Positions 35,884 through 46,286 are shown, counted from the stretch's first letter. The stretch is DNA of 64,000 nucleotides from an uncultured Amylibacter sp. (GCA_959347345.1 OY365738.1:682001-746000); one strand, 5' to 3'. Notes: generated by a model from the letters alone, not told the origin. Numbers and translations are program-made.

Positions 35884-36957
35884 TCAACTCGTTTCTTTAT
35901 GACGCAATGCCGCCACCAAATCAAGCATATCATCTGGCAAATCTGATTCAAATTCCATAAACTCCCCTGTTTTAGGGTGAATAAAGCCCAAAGACGCGGC
36001 GTGCAAGGCTTGGCGGGTGAAGGCCTCAACCCTATTCACAAAATTTTGTTCATAGCCAGCAAGGGAAATCCGCCGCGCCCGCCCGTACATCTGGTCGCCA
36101 ATCAATCCATGCCCAATATGCGATAAATGCAAGCGAATTTGATGGGTACGCCCAGTTTGCAAGCGACATTGGATCAAGGACGCTATCGGTTTTTTATCCG
36201 CCTCCCCGAAGGTTTCCAAAACTTTAATACGGGTAATCGCGCCGCGCCCGTTGTTTAGCACGACCGCCATGCGTTTGCGTTCAAACCTATGCCGAGCAAT
36301 CTGGGTGGCTATCCGCAGCAACCCCCCATCCTCTGCCGATACGCCCGATAACCCCATCAGCCGAGGGTCGGCGGGGGAAGGCACCCCGATGGCAACGGCT
36401 ATGTAATGGCGTTTTATCGAATGATCGCGGAATTGGGCGGATAGACCCGCGTGGGCTTGGTCGGTTTTGGCGACGACCAGCAGGCCTGTGGTGTCTTTGT
36501 CAATCCTATGGACGATGCCTGTTCGCTCGCCAACGCCCCCGCCCAAGTGTTTGCAGTGGTATAGCAAGGCGTTCAGCACGGTGCCACGCGGGTTGCCAAC
36601 GGCAGGATGCACGACCATGTTTGCGGGTTTGTTAATGACAATAAGGTCGTCGTCTTCATAGATGATATTCAGCGGGATGTCCTCGGGCTGCGCGGTTTCA
36701 TCGGCGGGCGGGGCGGTTAGGTGCAGGGTATAGATCGCGCCCATCGCGCCTTTAGCGTTCAGTTTGCGGATGATTGTGCCGTTTTCATCGGTGAGCTGCC
36801 CGTCTTGGATTAATTTCGCGATTTTCGCCCGCGATAGCCCAAAGGAGTCCGCAATATGGGCTGGCACTAATCCCGCCAATGCTTTATCAAGGCGGGGTGC
36901 GGGCGCGTCCAAGCAGAGCGTCAAGGTTTGCGTATCAGGGTTAAAAGGAGTATCCAT
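35884..36957 (-). CDS. rluD: Pseudouridine synthase RluD family
   Basis: A 357-residue protein with an N-terminal S4 RNA-binding domain (RLDKALAGLVP...GLSRAKIAKLIQDGQL) and a RluA-type catalytic domain. The catalytic Asp is in GIVHRIDKDTTGLLVVAKTD. RluD modifies helix 69 of 23S rRNA. The ATG at 36957 abuts the GTG of the divergent gene at 36958 with no gap and has no visible ribosome site, so the start is less certain than the family. Confidence 0.9.
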   Translation of the reverse strand: MDTPFNPDTQTLTLCLDAPAPRLDKALAGLVPAHIADSFGLSRAKIAKLIQDGQLTDENGTIIRKLNAKGAMGAIYTLHLTAPPADETAQPEDIPLNIIYEDDDLIVINKPANMVVHPAVGNPRGTVLNALLYHCKHLGGGVGERTGIVHRIDKDTTGLLVVAKTDQAHAGLSAQFRDHSIKRHYIAVAIGVPSPADPRLMGLSGVSAEDGGLLRIATQIARHRFERKRMAVVLNNGRGAITRIKVLETFGEADKKPIASLIQCRLQTGRTHQIRLHLSHIGHGLIGDQMYGRARRISLAGYEQNFVNRVEAFTRQALHAASLGFIHPKTGEFMEFESDLPDDMLDLVAALRHKETS

Positions 36958-37260
36958 GTGACTGGTTTAGAGAATAATGCAGAGATTGCCAATATCAAAT
37001 GGCTACGGCGGTTGGTGATTGTGTTGCTGGTTGTGATGATTGTTGGGTTTATCGGGTTATTGGGGATGTTTGCCGTGCGGTTAAGCGCGGGGGGTGGCGC
37101 GTTGGGCGTGCCTGTGGGGATTGTTTTACCGTCGGGGCGGGCGATTGCGGTTACCCAGACGGACGCGTTTTGGATTATTTTGAATGATGAGGGGAAGGTG
37201 TTTGTTTATGATACGGGGGATTTTGGGCTACGTAAGACTTTAACGATTAACGATGAATGA
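36958..37260 (+). CDS. Small membrane-anchored protein, DUF6476-like
   Basis: A 100-residue protein with one N-terminal transmembrane helix (RLVIVLLVVMIVGFIGLLGM) and a short soluble tail with GIVLPSGRAIAVTQTDAFWI. Small proteins of this kind sit beside rluD in many alphaproteobacteria, and I recall the name DUF6476. The GTG start is supported by AAAAGGAG 7 bases upstream, which lies antisense within rluD. The last residues (LTINDE) come from a heptamer array. Confidence 0.8.
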   Translation: MTGLENNAEIANIKWLRRLVIVLLVVMIVGFIGLLGMFAVRLSAGGGALGVPVGIVLPSGRAIAVTQTDAFWIILNDEGKVFVYDTGDFGLRKTLTINDE

Positions 37261-37388
37261 TTAACGATTAACGGATTAGCCATTAAAAACATTTACAATT
37301 CATAATTTATCACTAATAACTAATAACTCACCACTAATCACTCACCACTAATCACTAACAACTAATAACTAATAACTAACAACTAAAA
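37240..37388 (+). repeat. Inverted heptamer arrays between the DUF6476-like gene and dnaG
   Basis: TTAACGATTAACGATGAATG units (37241-37276) leave the upstream gene. CACTAATAACTAATAACTC-type units (37311-37385) run to four bases before the dnaG ATG. Both flanking genes point the same way, yet the arrays still invert in the middle. No mosaic core is present. Confidence 0.85.
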
Positions 37389-39335
37389 ATGTCCTTCCCC
37401 CATAATTTCATTGACGATTTAAAATCCCGCGTCCTGCTATCGCAGCTCGTTGGGACTCGCGTTTCTTGGGATATGAAGAAAACAAACACAGGCAAGGGCG
37501 TATATTGGGCGCCCTGCCCGTTCCACCAAGAAAAAACCGCCAGTTTCAGCGTAAATGACCATAAGGGCGTTTATTACTGCTTTGGGTGCCACGCGAAAGG
37601 CAACCACTTTAGTTTCATGCAGGAAATTGACAATATAAACTTCATGCAATCGGTGGAAAAACTGGCGGGTATAGCAGGTGTACCCATGCCCGCAAACACC
37701 CCCGAAGCCAAAGAAAAATACGACCGCGCCCAAACCCTGCTGGATATTATGGAGCAAGCCGTTAACTTTTACAAACTGCAATTGAAAACCAACGCGGGGG
37801 CGAACGCCCGCACATATATCGAACAACGCGGGCTGACGGATGAGACCATCACCGCCTTTGATATAGGATTTGCCCCGACGGGCAAGGCTCTATTCCAACA
37901 CCTACGCGATAAAAACCACACCCACACGGACATAATAGCCTGTGGCCTCGCCATTCAACCAGACGACCAGCCAAACGACCCAAACGCGGGCTTTGATAGG
38001 TTTCGCAACCGCATTATGTTCCCGATTCGCAACAGCGCGGGGCGGTGTATAGCCTTTGGCGGGCGGGCTATGGATGAAAACGCCCCCGCTAAATACCTCA
38101 ATTCCCCAGAAACCGACCTGTTTGATAAGGGGCGAACGCTGTATAACTTCGCCCCTGCCCGAACCGCCGCGGGTAAGGCGGGACGGTTGATAGTGACCGA
38201 AGGTTATATGGACGTGCTGGCGTTATCGCAACACGGATTTGCGGACGCGCTGGCACCGCTCGGCACGGCTATATCGCCCTATCAATTAGGGCTAATGTGG
38301 CAAATCCAACCAGAGCCGATTATCGCGTTGGATGGTGATACGGCGGGGCTTCGCGCGGCGCATCGGGTGATTGACATTGCCCTGCCTATTTTGAAGGCGG
38401 GGCAGAGCCTGCGGTTTGCTCTGCTACCCGAAGGGTTAGATCCCGATGATGTGCTGAAAACCGGCGGGGCGGCGGCGATGAATAGGATATTACAGAATGC
38501 TACGCCTTTGGTGGATTTCCTGTGGAATCGTGAGATTGGGGGGAAAACCTTTGATACCCCTGAAAAACGAGCGGTTTTGGATGGACGGATAAATATGCTG
38601 ATTGGGCAAATTAACGATTCGTCCCTGCAATTCCACTATAAAACCATGCTGAACCAACGCAAAAGCGAACTTTTCTTCACCTCGCGTGAAAAAAAATGGG
38701 GTGGGAAAAAAACGGCGGGGAAAGCGACTATGGCGGCAAAGAATTCCCCCTTGGCAACGGCGGGGAAAGACGCTGTTATCCATAATAATATATCCATTAT
38801 CCTGTGTGCCGCCCTGTTAAATCCCCACGCGGCGGCGGCGGTGGAGGCGACTTTGGAGCTGGTTCAAATCCCCGCCAAATTCACCAATCTGGAAAAAATC
38901 CACGCTGCCCTATTGCGAAATCTGCACGACTGCCTATCTGTAAATAATCCGTCTGAAGCCTTGCTTACCGCCATTAAAACCCAAACGGGAGAGGACCCGA
39001 TGCAAACGCTTTTGCAACCCAAACCCCTGCGTATTAACCCCGATTTGCGCCCCGATGCCGACCCGCAAAAGCTGGAACGGTTGCTGGGCGACACTTTAAA
39101 CCGTCATTTGGCGGAAATTGGCTTGCATCAGGAAATCGCCGATAGTATTGAATTGGGCGAAGATGCAAGGGACGAAAACACCACTTGGCGTTTGCAGGAA
39201 GCCATTAAAAACAAAGAAAAAACCGCGCAAATCCCCAATGATTTTTCCGCCCAAATCAGCGAAGCAGAAGAAGAAGCATCAAATTATCTAGATAATATTC
39301 AAAAGAAACAGATTTGGGTGAAGAAAAAGCGGTAA
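37389..39335 (+). CDS. dnaG: DNA primase
   Basis: DnaG makes RNA primers for replication; 648 residues. The CHC2 zinc ribbon uses C43, H46, C64 and C67 (PCPFHQEK, YYCFGCHAKG). The TOPRIM catalytic core has VTEGYMDVLAL and IIALDGDTAGLRAAH. The C-terminal helicase-interaction region is present. The ATG is preceded immediately by heptamers and lacks a Shine-Dalgarno, so initiation is probably leader-dependent in an unusual way. rpoD follows after 77 bp, as in the classic macromolecular synthesis operon. Confidence 0.95.
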   Translation: MSFPHNFIDDLKSRVLLSQLVGTRVSWDMKKTNTGKGVYWAPCPFHQEKTASFSVNDHKGVYYCFGCHAKGNHFSFMQEIDNINFMQSVEKLAGIAGVPMPANTPEAKEKYDRAQTLLDIMEQAVNFYKLQLKTNAGANARTYIEQRGLTDETITAFDIGFAPTGKALFQHLRDKNHTHTDIIACGLAIQPDDQPNDPNAGFDRFRNRIMFPIRNSAGRCIAFGGRAMDENAPAKYLNSPETDLFDKGRTLYNFAPARTAAGKAGRLIVTEGYMDVLALSQHGFADALAPLGTAISPYQLGLMWQIQPEPIIALDGDTAGLRAAHRVIDIALPILKAGQSLRFALLPEGLDPDDVLKTGGAAAMNRILQNATPLVDFLWNREIGGKTFDTPEKRAVLDGRINMLIGQINDSSLQFHYKTMLNQRKSELFFTSREKKWGGKKTAGKATMAAKNSPLATAGKDAVIHNNISIILCAALLNPHAAAAVEATLELVQIPAKFTNLEKIHAALLRNLHDCLSVNNPSEALLTAIKTQTGEDPMQTLLQPKPLRINPDLRPDADPQKLERLLGDTLNRHLAEIGLHQEIADSIELGEDARDENTTWRLQEAIKNKEKTAQIPNDFSAQISEAEEEASNYLDNIQKKQIWVKKKR

Positions 39336-39412
39336 AATAACATTGCGATTCAAACCGATATGTGGCATGACGCGCCAAGACAACCCTAGCGAAGACAAAT
39401 TTAAGGCATACC

Positions 39413-41329
39413 ATGACCGATAAAAAAATAAACGACCCCAGCAAAACTGATCCAAAGCAGGGGATGGGCGATGCCGAACAGGCTGCCGTCAAGGAAATGA
39501 TTGCCAACGCGCGGGAACGTGGGTTTATCACTTATGATGAACTAAACACAACCTTGCCCCCCGATATGGTCTCGTCTGAACAGATAGAGGATGTGATGTC
39601 CATGCTATCGGAGATGGGTATATCGGTGATAGAGGCAGAGGAAGCCGAAGAAACCAGCCTTGAACCCGCCGATAAGGGCAAAAAAGACCTGTCCATAGGC
39701 AAAACGGGCAAAACCACGCTGGACCGCACCGATGACCCTATGCGTATTTATCTGCGTGAAATGGGCGCGGTGGAATTGATTTCGCGGGAGGGTGAAACCT
39801 CCATTGCCAAACGGATAGAGGCTGGGCGAAAGACTATGATAGAGGGGCTTTGCAAGTCCCCCCTGACCTTCCAAGCTATCACAATTTGGCGCAACGAATT
39901 ATTGGAAGAACAAATCCAGTTGCGTGATGTGATTGATTTGGACGCAACCCTTAGCGAAAGCGCGGAAAAGGACGCGAAGGCAGAGCTAACGGTTAAAATC
40001 AAAAAGCCCACGAAAAAGGTGGATGCTTTTGATATGGACGAGGATTCAGAGCCCGCGAATATGTCCATTACCGCTATGGAATCGGCTTTGATGCCGCCCA
40101 CTTTGGCGACCCTGACGAAAATCGCGAAAAGCTATAAAAAGCTGTCTGCTATGCAGGCCGACCGTATGGCCGCCTCCATTAACAAGGATGAATCGTTTTC
40201 CAAAAAGGCGGAAAAGGAATACCAGAAGCTCCACGCGGGGCTGGTGGAAATGGTCAATTCGTTGCATTTGCATAATAATCGGGTGGAGGGTTTGATAGAC
40301 CAGCTCTACGGTATTAACCAGCGTATTACGAAAATCGATTCGGCTTTTGTCAGCATGGCGGACAGATGCCGTATCAACCGACAGGATTTTATCAAAACCT
40401 ATCGCGGGGCGGAATTAGACCCTAAATGGATGAAAACCGTGAAGAAAAAAACGGGGCGTGGGTGGAATACTTTTGCCGAAAAACACACCGATGCTATCGC
40501 CGATTTGCGCAAGGAAATCTCGACCATAGGGCAGTATGTCGGCATGGATATCACCGAATATCGCCAGATTGTTAATCAAGTGCAAAAGGGCGAAAAGGAA
40601 TCCAATATCGCGAAGCAAGAGATGATAGAGGCTAATCTGCGTTTGGTCATTTCCATTGCGAAAAAATATAATAATCGCGGGTTGCAGTTCTTGGATTTGA
40701 TACAAGAGGGTAATATCGGGCTGATGCGGGCGGTGGATAAATTTGAATACCGCAGGGGCTATAAATTTTCCACTTACGCGACATGGTGGGTGCGTCAATC
40801 GATAACCCGCAGCATCGCCGACCAAGCTCGCACCATCCGAATCCCCGTGCATATGATTGAAACGATTAATAAACTCACGCGGACAAGCCGCCAGATTTTG
40901 CACGAAATCGGGCGCGAGCCTTCGCCACAGGAATTGGCGGATAAGCTGCAAATGACCGTGGATAAGGTGCGCAAAGTGATGAAAATCGCCAAAGAACCAG
41001 TATCGCTGGAAACCCCCGTGGGGGATGAAAACGATTCGCAACTGGGTGATTTTCTGGAGGATAAGAATACTATTTTGCCACTGGACACGGCTATTCAGGC
41101 GAATTTGAAGGAAACGACAACGCGGGTGTTGGCCAGTTTGACCCCTCGTGAAGAACGGGTTTTGCGGATGCGGTTTGGCGTGGGGATGAGTACCGACCAT
41201 ACTTTGGAGGAGGTAGGCTCTCAGTTCAATGTGACGCGGGAGCGGATTCGCCAGATAGAGGCAAAGGCGTTGCGCAAGTTAAAACACCCGTCAAGGTCGC
41301 GCAAAATCCGTGGGTTTTTGGATCAATAA
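39413..41329 (+). CDS. rpoD: Primary sigma factor sigma-70
   Basis: A 638-residue housekeeping sigma factor. Region 1.1, the acidic non-conserved region, region 2 ([20 protein letters not shown], then [11 protein letters not shown]), region 3 ([13 protein letters not shown]) and region 4.2 ([20 protein letters not shown]) are all present. TAAGG precedes the ATG. A long open frame on the opposite strand (40415-41200) is a shadow. tdk follows after 20 bp. Confidence 0.97.
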   Translation: MTDKKINDPSKTDPKQGMGDAEQAAVKEMIANARERGFITYDELNTTLPPDMVSSEQIEDVMSMLSEMGISVIEAEEAEETSLEPADKGKKDLSIGKTGKTTLDRTDDPMRIYLREMGAVELISREGETSIAKRIEAGRKTMIEGLCKSPLTFQAITIWRNELLEEQIQLRDVIDLDATLSESAEKDAKAELTVKIKKPTKKVDAFDMDEDSEPANMSITAMESALMPPTLATLTKIAKSYKKLSAMQADRMAASINKDESFSKKAEKEYQKLHAGLVEMVNSLHLHNNRVEGLIDQLYGINQRITKIDSAFVSMADRCRINRQDFIKTYRGAELDPKWMKTVKKKTGRGWNTFAEKHTDAIADLRKEISTIGQYVGMDITEYRQIVNQVQKGEKESNIAKQEMIEANLRLVISIAKKYNNRGLQFLDLIQEGNIGLMRAVDKFEYRRGYKFSTYATWWVRQSITRSIADQARTIRIPVHMIETINKLTRTSRQILHEIGREPSPQELADKLQMTVDKVRKVMKIAKEPVSLETPVGDENDSQLGDFLEDKNTILPLDTAIQANLKETTTRVLASLTPREERVLRMRFGVGMSTDHTLEEVGSQFNVTRERIRQIEAKALRKLKHPSRSRKIRGFLDQ

Positions 41330-41349
41330 ACGCGTGGGTGCTTGGGTAA

Positions 41350-41934
41350 ATGGCAAAGCTCTATTTTCACTATTCAACGATGAACGCGGGGAAATCCACC
41401 CTGTTGTTGCAGGCGGCGCATAATTATGAAGAACGTGGGATGCAGTGTTATTTGCTGACCACAGGACATAAGGGGGATTCGGGCGGTATAACCACCGAAA
41501 TCACCAGCAGAATAGGCATTGGCAAGCCCGCAGACACCTACCTACCCGATACCGATTTGTTTGATTTAATCGCGAAAAAACGCGATAACGCGGAAATCGC
41601 TTGCGTGCTGATTGATGAGGCACAATTCCTTACCCCCGCCCAAGTTTGGCAACTGGCGCGAGTCGTGGATGACCAGAATTGCCCGGTGATGTGCTATGGT
41701 TTGCGCGTGGATTTTCTGGGCGAGGCGTTTGCTGGTTCGGCGGCATTGCTTGCCTTGGCAGATGAAATGCGCGAGGTACGGACGATTTGCTGGTGCGGGA
41801 AAAAGGCGACTATGGTCGTGCGCAAAGACGGCGCGGGACGCGTGATAACGGCGGGCGAGCAAATCCAAATCGGCGGGAATGAGGCGTATGTTTCGCTCTG
41901 TCGGCGGCATTGGCGCGAGGCAATTAACGATTAA
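41350..41934 (+). CDS. tdk: Thymidine kinase
   Basis: Tdk phosphorylates thymidine for dTMP salvage; 194 residues. The P-loop is STMNAGKSTLLL, followed by the DEAQF box and the YGLRVDFLGEAF lid region. Zinc Cys occur in CWCGKKA and near the C-terminus (SLCRRHW). The protein ends EAIND, written by the TTAACGA array that starts at its 3' end. Confidence 0.94.
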   Translation: MAKLYFHYSTMNAGKSTLLLQAAHNYEERGMQCYLLTTGHKGDSGGITTEITSRIGIGKPADTYLPDTDLFDLIAKKRDNAEIACVLIDEAQFLTPAQVWQLARVVDDQNCPVMCYGLRVDFLGEAFAGSAALLALADEMREVRTICWCGKKATMVVRKDGAGRVITAGEQIQIGGNEAYVSLCRRHWREAIND

Positions 41935-42425
41935 CGATTAACGATTAACGATGAATGTTTTCCGCCACTTCTTGACTGGTCGGCATTGCGTAGCAATGAC
42001 GAAGACCCGAAGGGCTAAATAATAATAAATGATTGGTTATTAGAAGTTAAGAGCAGAGGTTTTTTGTTGCGCCCTCACTGCGTTCGGTTGCCCACCCGCC
42101 CACCCCTCCTGCGGAGAGCTGGACGGGTGATTTTTTGGCTAAAGCCTATCCTAGCATCTAGGCAAAGCCTAAATAAATTTAGAGCAAACCCATCACCAAC
42201 TCCCAAGTATTCTTTGCAAATAATCCAATCTAACGTCTTGTTATTCCAGATAGTAAATTTATAGAATCACTATCGTCTTGTAACCAAAGGCTTTTGTGTA
42301 TGGGCTTTTTCGCAAGAAAAAGCTCTATATCCACAAAAGCCCCCGCTAATCGTTAATCATTAATCGTTAATCGTTAATAACATTGACAATCGCCGACTAA
42401 TGATTCATAATCCACCATTCACAAC
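41922..42425 (-). repeat. Mosaic element between tdk and nrdR, inverted copy
   Basis: TTAACGA heptamers (41927-41954); the short module TTGACTGGTCGGCATTGCG (41968-42016); then, in reverse order, the G+C-rich module (GGGGTGGGC on the minus strand), the TAAATAAATTTAGAGC ... AGTAAATTTATAG module, and the hairpin module in its simple form (GGGCTTTTTCGCAAGAAAAAG at about 42303). Last come TAATCGTTAATC heptamers (42347-42376). No gene is seen. Confidence 0.85.
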
Positions 42426-42448
42426 CCACATTTAAAAAAGAGCCCCCC

Positions 42449-42952
42449 ATGCGTTGCCCCTTTTGCACAGACAAAGAAACCCAAGTCAAAGACTCCCGCC
42501 CTGCGGAAGACCACGTCTCTATCCGCCGCCGCCGTTATTGCCCTGCCTGCGGCGGGCGTTTCACTACCTACGAACGCGTGCAACTCCGCGACCTTGTCGT
42601 CATTAAAAAGAACGGCCGCCGCGAAGATTTTGACCGCGATAAACTGGAACGCTCCGTGCGCGTGTGCATGCGCAAACGCCCGATAGAGCCAGACCGTGTT
42701 GATCAAATGATCAGCGGCATCGTGCGCCGTTTGGAAAGCCTTGGCGATTCGGACGTGGAATCCGACACTATCGGGGAAATAGTCATGGACGCACTGGCGC
42801 GGATTGACACGGTCGCCTATGTCCGCTTTGCTTCCGTGTATAAAAACTTCCAAAAGGCCAATGATTTTGAGGATTTTGTCCATGAATTGCGCCCAAACAA
42901 AGACGGTGACAAAGATGGTGATAAAAATGCTGACAAAGATGGTGGGAAGTAG
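42449..42952 (+). CDS. nrdR: Ribonucleotide-reductase repressor NrdR
   Basis: NrdR is a zinc-ATP-cone repressor of nrd genes. The 167-residue protein has the zinc ribbon MRCPFC...[13 protein letters not shown], followed by the ATP-cone ([20 protein letters not shown]). The last 16 or so residues are a repetitive Asp/Gly/Lys tail ([16 protein letters not shown]) encoded by tandem 12-bp units of the type GACAAAGATGGT, extra to the family. ribD, its usual neighbour, follows only after an intruding gene. Confidence 0.95.
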   Translation: MRCPFCTDKETQVKDSRPAEDHVSIRRRRYCPACGGRFTTYERVQLRDLVVIKKNGRREDFDRDKLERSVRVCMRKRPIEPDRVDQMISGIVRRLESLGDSDVESDTIGEIVMDALARIDTVAYVRFASVYKNFQKANDFEDFVHELRPNKDGDKDGDKNADKDGGK

Positions 42953-42960
42953 GGGCGGAC

Positions 42961-43815
42961 ATGGATCCAAATAATGTAATCCATCTTATAACTCGTACAA
43001 ATGACCCTTTTAATAAAAATGATTGGAAACTTATTAGAAAGGACACCCTTTCAGCACTGGAATTAATTCTTTCTGGTGTTGTGGCACTTAAAAAAGCAAA
43101 TTGTATAAATGGCGAAGGCCATTACCCAACCGCCTTTCACAATTTATCTATAGGAATAGAGAAGCTGGCTAAACTGATTTTGACTGCAGAACATGTCATT
43201 CAAAATAGTGGCAAACCGCCAAATAAAAACGTTACCAAAAAGTATGGGCATGAACTGATAATGCTATTGGATACGGTGGGTAATATTGCCGAAAAACACC
43301 ACCTAGAACTAAAACATCCGCGCCCGCATGATGATATTTCTATAGCTATAATTGATAACTTGCATTCTTTTGCAATTGGAGGGCGTTATGATTATTCTGA
43401 TAATTTAGGTAATCCGAATTCTAGTGATGAAACTGACTACATCAAACAATGGTGGAATAAAGTAGCTGAACTTATTTTAACTAAACACCCTTTTGACAAA
43501 AATATTGAAAAAAAAATGTCAATTGATACAGAAACTTTATTGGAACGTATAAAAAAAGATAACACTGTACAATGTATAAATGAACTGGGTAAAGCAATGA
43601 AAGATGATGCCGAAATTTTAGAATGGGACGGGAAAACCCAAATTGTCCAAGATTTCGGGCTTTTTTATACTTTAAGAATCGTACAGTGGATAGCTGAAGT
43701 GTTTGTTGTACTTTCTAAAGACTCTGGGCATGATATTTTATTTGAGCATTATAAAATTTTTGAAGTTTTTATAATGTTAGATGACGAGCTAAAAGCCAAA
43801 ATCAAATGCCCATAA
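42961..43815 (+). CDS. Unknown helical protein inserted between nrdR and ribD
   Basis: A 284-residue protein with no signal peptide, not recognised. It is rich in Lys, Ile and Asn and clearly more A+T-rich than its neighbours. The N-terminal half is helical with SALELILSGVVAL and AFHNLSIGIEKLAKLIL, followed by KYGHELIMLLDTV. This arrangement of helices with a Glu-Lys-Leu-Ala-Lys turn and a later GHELIMLL recalls HEPN-type or AbiV-like proteins, but that is a weak impression. It starts 8 bp after the nrdR stop with AGGGGCGG upstream and overlaps ribD by 10 bp, so it has been fitted into an essential operon without breaking it. Confidence 0.75.
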   Translation: MDPNNVIHLITRTNDPFNKNDWKLIRKDTLSALELILSGVVALKKANCINGEGHYPTAFHNLSIGIEKLAKLILTAEHVIQNSGKPPNKNVTKKYGHELIMLLDTVGNIAEKHHLELKHPRPHDDISIAIIDNLHSFAIGGRYDYSDNLGNPNSSDETDYIKQWWNKVAELILTKHPFDKNIEKKMSIDTETLLERIKKDNTVQCINELGKAMKDDAEILEWDGKTQIVQDFGLFYTLRIVQWIAEVFVVLSKDSGHDILFEHYKIFEVFIMLDDELKAKIKCP

Positions 43816-44924
43816 ATCTCCCCCTAAATATAACCGACACCCACTGGATGAGCCTTGCGTTGCGGCTGGCGGAACGCGGTCTTGGTTTGTGTGCGCCGAA
43901 CCCTGCCGTTGGCTGTATTATCGTTAAAAATGGGCGTATAATAGGGCGGGGTTATACCCAAAAAGGCGGTCGCCCACACGCCGAAACCATCGCCTTGCAA
44001 CAGGCGGGGGCGGAGGCGAAAGACGCAACCGCCTATGTATCGTTGGAACCTTGCGCCCATCACGGGCAAACCCCGCCCTGTGCCGCCGCGTTGGTCTCGG
44101 CGGGGCTCAAACGGGTTGTATCCGCCTGTGAAGACCCCGATAGTCGGGTTGCGGGGCGCGGGCATGCGATGATAAAAGACGCGGGAGTTGCCGTGAGCGT
44201 TGGGGTAATGGAGCGTGAAGCGCGGGCTTTGAACGCGGGGTTTTTTCTGCGAGTTCAGCAGAACCGACCGATGATTACTTTGAAATTGGCAACCAGCTTT
44301 GACGGGCGGATTGCAACTGGAACGGGTGAGAGCAGATGGATAACCAGCCCCCCTGCCCGCGCTGCCGTGCAGTCCTTACGCAGTACCCATGACGCAATTA
44401 TGATAGGCAGTGGCACGGCGATAAAAGACGACCCAGACCTGCGGGCGAGGCTAGGCGGTGTCCCGCAATCGCGGGTGCGGATGGTGCTGGATTCTGGGTT
44501 GCGAGTCGGGGTGGGCTCGCGTTTAATGGGTTCGGCAGATGACGCGCCCGTTTGGCTGTATCACGCGAATAAATGCGACATTAGCAAGGCGATGCAGGGC
44601 AGTCCCGCCCGTTTGATTGGCGTGGATATGGATGGGGATGGGCTGTGTTTGTCTTCGGTTCTGGCAGACGCGGCGGGGCAAGGCATCACCCGTATTTTGT
44701 GCGAAGGTGGCGGGCAACTGGCAGCCTCTTTGTTACGGCAAAACCTTGTGGATAGCCTGATTACCTTTCACGCGGGGCTGGCTATCGGTGCGGAAGGCAT
44801 CCCCGCTTTGGCAGGTTTGGGGTTGGAACGGCTGGACGATGCGCCGAGGTTCACGTTAGAGTCCGTTCAACCTATTGGTGCAGATATTATGACAAAGTGG
44901 GTAATTATGAATGGTGAATGTTGA
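43806..44924 (+). CDS. ribD: Bifunctional riboflavin deaminase/reductase RibD
   Basis: RibD performs the deaminase and reductase steps after GTP cyclohydrolase II in riboflavin synthesis; 372 residues. The deaminase zinc motif is HAETIAL with PCAHHGQTPPC. The reductase half begins near LKLATSFDGRIATGTGES and contains ILCEGGGQLAASLL. The start overlaps the preceding gene by 10 bp. The C-terminal residues VIMNGEC and the stop come from a TGAATGG-type array. Other rib genes are not in the window. Confidence 0.94.
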   Translation: MPINLPLNITDTHWMSLALRLAERGLGLCAPNPAVGCIIVKNGRIIGRGYTQKGGRPHAETIALQQAGAEAKDATAYVSLEPCAHHGQTPPCAAALVSAGLKRVVSACEDPDSRVAGRGHAMIKDAGVAVSVGVMEREARALNAGFFLRVQQNRPMITLKLATSFDGRIATGTGESRWITSPPARAAVQSLRSTHDAIMIGSGTAIKDDPDLRARLGGVPQSRVRMVLDSGLRVGVGSRLMGSADDAPVWLYHANKCDISKAMQGSPARLIGVDMDGDGLCLSSVLADAAGQGITRILCEGGGQLAASLLRQNLVDSLITFHAGLAIGAEGIPALAGLGLERLDDAPRFTLESVQPIGADIMTKWVIMNGEC

Positions 44925-45071
44925 ATGGTGAATTGGATTTGTGGAGAGCTTCTTTCCTAAAATAACTAACACCTAGTTATTAAATAACCAAAATAACTCA
45001 CCATAGTTATTTTAGATAACGGATAATTAAAATAACCAATAATTCACAATTCACAACTCATAATTCACAAT
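44900..45071 (+). repeat. Heptamer and AT-rich inverted repeats between ribD and proB
   Basis: GAATGGTGAATGTTGAATGG units (44909-44937) cross the ribD stop. The centre holds AATAACTAACACC, GTTATTAAATAACC and CCATAGTTATTTTAG units that can pair. AATTCACAATTCACAAC units (45040-45077) face the proB stop. Convergent genes, with the usual inverted arrangement. Confidence 0.8.
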
Positions 45072-46286
45072 TCACAAGATAATCATGTCATCGCGATGCA
45101 CCAAAACATTACGCCGATTATACCCCAGCAAATCCTTTATTTTATGGGTTTGATGCCCCGCGATAACCTGCACTTCCGCCGAATCATAACACACCAAACC
45201 CTTTGCCAGAGCCTCGCCTTTCTTATCCAAAATCGCCACAACATCACCGCGAGAAAACGACCCTTCCACACGCACAACCCCCGCAGGTAACAGCGATTTC
45301 CCCTGCCCAATAGCCCGCCGCGCCCCGTCATCTATCACAATTTCACCGCAAGTTTTCATCCCCGCAATCCAGTTTTTCCGCGCCTGTTGCGGGTTGTCCG
45401 CCGCGCAAAATAACGTGTGTCGCGCCCCGTTTTGCAACGCCTGCACAGGGCGCAATCCGTCGCCCTTCATAATCACCATATCACAGCCCGCCGCCATAGC
45501 CGTCTTGGCCGCTATAATCTTCGTTCGCATGCCACCCTTCGCGGATAGGTTGTGTGAATCGGTCGCCATGGACTCCATTTCCTTGGTAATAACCCCGACC
45601 CGCGCGATATGTTCGGCAGAATTATCGGCGCGAGGATTGGCGGTATAAAACCCATCCACATCGGACAGCAAAACCAGCAAATCCGCGCTAATCATCGCCG
45701 CCACTTGCGCCGCCAAACGGTCGTTATCGCCATAGCGGATTTCATCCGTGGCAACCGTGTCATTTTCATTGACAATCGGCACGACTCCATAGCCCAAAAG
45801 ACGCAACATAGTCGCCCGTGAATTCAAATATCGCCGCCGCGTTATGCCGTCTTCCAGTGTCAATAAAACCTGTGCGGTTTTTAGGTTAAGCGGTTGCAGG
45901 GCTTGCTCATACGCTTGGGCAAGGCGGATTTGTCCGACCGCGGCGCAGGCTTGGGATTCGTCCAGTGATAGCGGTTTTTCGGTTGTTGCTTTATCGGGTA
46001 AATCCAAAACCGCCCGTCCCAAAGCGATAGAGCCAGAGGACACAACGACCACGTCTTTGCCTTGGGATTTTAGGGTGGATATATCCTGCGCCAAAGCCTC
46101 TAACCAGCGCAAGCGCAAGGGCGAATCGCCCGACCCCTCGCCCGTGTTATTTTCTGTGCTATTTTGGCTATCAACCAGCAGAGCAGAGCCTATTTTCAAA
46201 ACAACCCGCTTGGCGTTTTTCAGGGTGTCGCCCAAAGCATCGCCCGACACATCCGTTTTATCGTTTTTCCCGTTTAAGGTGTCCAT
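45072..46286 (-). CDS. proB: Glutamate 5-kinase
   Basis: ProB phosphorylates glutamate in proline synthesis; 404 residues. The amino-acid-kinase domain shows [47 protein letters not shown] and [22 protein letters not shown]-terminal PUA domain follows from about residue 315. Its start overlaps the obg stop by 13 bp, so the two are likely coupled in translation. Mild N-terminal extension (about 25 residues before the kinase fold) is Asn/Asp-rich. Confidence 0.93.
   Translation of the reverse strand: MDTLNGKNDKTDVSGDALGDTLKNAKRVVLKIGSALLVDSQNSTENNTGEGSGDSPLRLRWLEALAQDISTLKSQGKDVVVVSSGSIALGRAVLDLPDKATTEKPLSLDESQACAAVGQIRLAQAYEQALQPLNLKTAQVLLTLEDGITRRRYLNSRATMLRLLGYGVVPIVNENDTVATDEIRYGDNDRLAAQVAAMISADLLVLLSDVDGFYTANPRADNSAEHIARVGVITKEMESMATDSHNLSAKGGMRTKIIAAKTAMAAGCDMVIMKGDGLRPVQALQNGARHTLFCAADNPQQARKNWIAGMKTCGEIVIDDGARRAIGQGKSLLPAGVVRVEGSFSRGDVVAILDKKGEALAKGLVCYDSAEVQVIAGHQTHKIKDLLGYNRRNVLVHRDDMIIL

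Noticed and set aside
40415..41200. 261-codon open frame on the minus strand
   Set aside because: It lies fully antisense to the conserved regions of rpoD.
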